Source of the DNA: Leeuwenhoekiella sp.
Lineage (GTDB): Bacteria > Bacteroidota > Bacteroidia > Flavobacteriales > Flavobacteriaceae
Reading direction: 5' to 3'
DNA length: 33,318 nucleotides
Assembly (NCBI GenBank): GCA_011050015.1
Contig: DRGP01000092.1
Location: 1-33,318 of the forward strand
The notes under the pieces: model-generated
What the model was told of the DNA's origin: nothing
Seen by the model: the letters and a program-made list of their open reading frames with translations, nothing else
Database searches by the model: none
In this document: positions 31,667 to 33,318 of the stretch, one piece after another
Position numbering within the stretch: the stretch's first letter is position 1
Layout: each line of letters starts with the position of its first letter
Made by a program: the position numbers and the translations under genes

Positions 31667-31667
<1 letters not shown>
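31486..31667. repeat. inverted-repeat element with GTCAT/ATGAC ends
   Basis: It begins GTCATCTTGACGG and ends ATGAC. Inner arms GAGAGATCAAACACG (31502-31516) and CGTGTGATCTCTC (31621-31633) pair with a 2-nt bulge. The right end touches the GH97 stop codon (31667-31669). It resembles a degenerate copy of the short palindromic intergenic elements common in Bacteroidota and shares the GTCATC-TGA start with the repeat at 29389. Confidence 0.55.

Positions 31668-33318
<1,651 letters not shown>

Overview
The window looks like a chromosomal segment of a marine-type flavobacterium (Bacteroidota, family Flavobacteriaceae; genus not determinable from sequence alone). The evidence is a SusC-like TonB-dependent receptor paired with a DUF4249 lipoprotein, a GH97 glycosidase, menaquinone genes, DUF6095 and VF530 family proteins, near absence of Shine-Dalgarno sites, and several TAnnTTTG-type -7 promoter motifs. 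No rRNA, tRNA, CRISPR array, transposase or integrase was seen. About thirty-one protein genes fill the window, most of them core metabolism.

Layout. (1) 1-2677 (+): end of menC, a CPBP membrane protease and menE, a tight menaquinone operon. (2) 2813-5400: a Gly/Tyr-rich secreted protein, a convergent PepSY membrane protein and a secreted M24 peptidase. (3) 5603-9862 (-): DUF6095 protein and murQ (overlapping), then a DUF4249 lipoprotein translationally linked to a TonB receptor. (4) 10159-12048 (+): secreted M1 metallopeptidase. (5) 12078-14798 (-): compact molybdate import operon modA-mop-modB-modC. (6) 14909-17217 (-): persulfide dioxygenase/rhodanese fusion and a sterol-desaturase-family hydroxylase. 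(7) 17422-20751 (+): class A beta-lactamase-fold serine hydrolase, dipeptide epimerase and a BioF-like PLP enzyme. (8) 20891-22043 (-): YebC and pterin carbinolamine dehydratase, separated by a strong hairpin terminator. (9) 22240-27094 (+): PepD-type dipeptidase, an unrecognised AT-rich orphan gene, a DEAD-box-type RNA helicase and an OB-fold (SSB-like) gene behind a 454-bp very AT-rich leader. (10) 27206-27898 (-): tandem DoxX-like membrane proteins. (11) 28075-31322 (+): two FAD-dependent oxidoreductases flanking a VF530 gene. (12) 31667-right edge (-): GH97 glycosidase, 5' end outside the window.

Themes. Peptide and cell-wall fragment scavenging recurs (M24, M1 and M20 peptidases, MurQ, dipeptide epimerase, serine hydrolase), alongside outer-membrane nutrient uptake and molybdate import. 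The accessory-looking signals are the orphan gene at 23887-24702, preceded by a REP-like hairpin; the TTAACTA-rich leader before the SSB-like gene; and four palindromic or inverted-repeat intergenic elements resembling dispersed flavobacterial repeats. I do not see a clear multi-gene novel system. The best candidates for something undescribed are the orphan gene, the iterated-motif leader, and the coupled epimerase / BioF-like pair.
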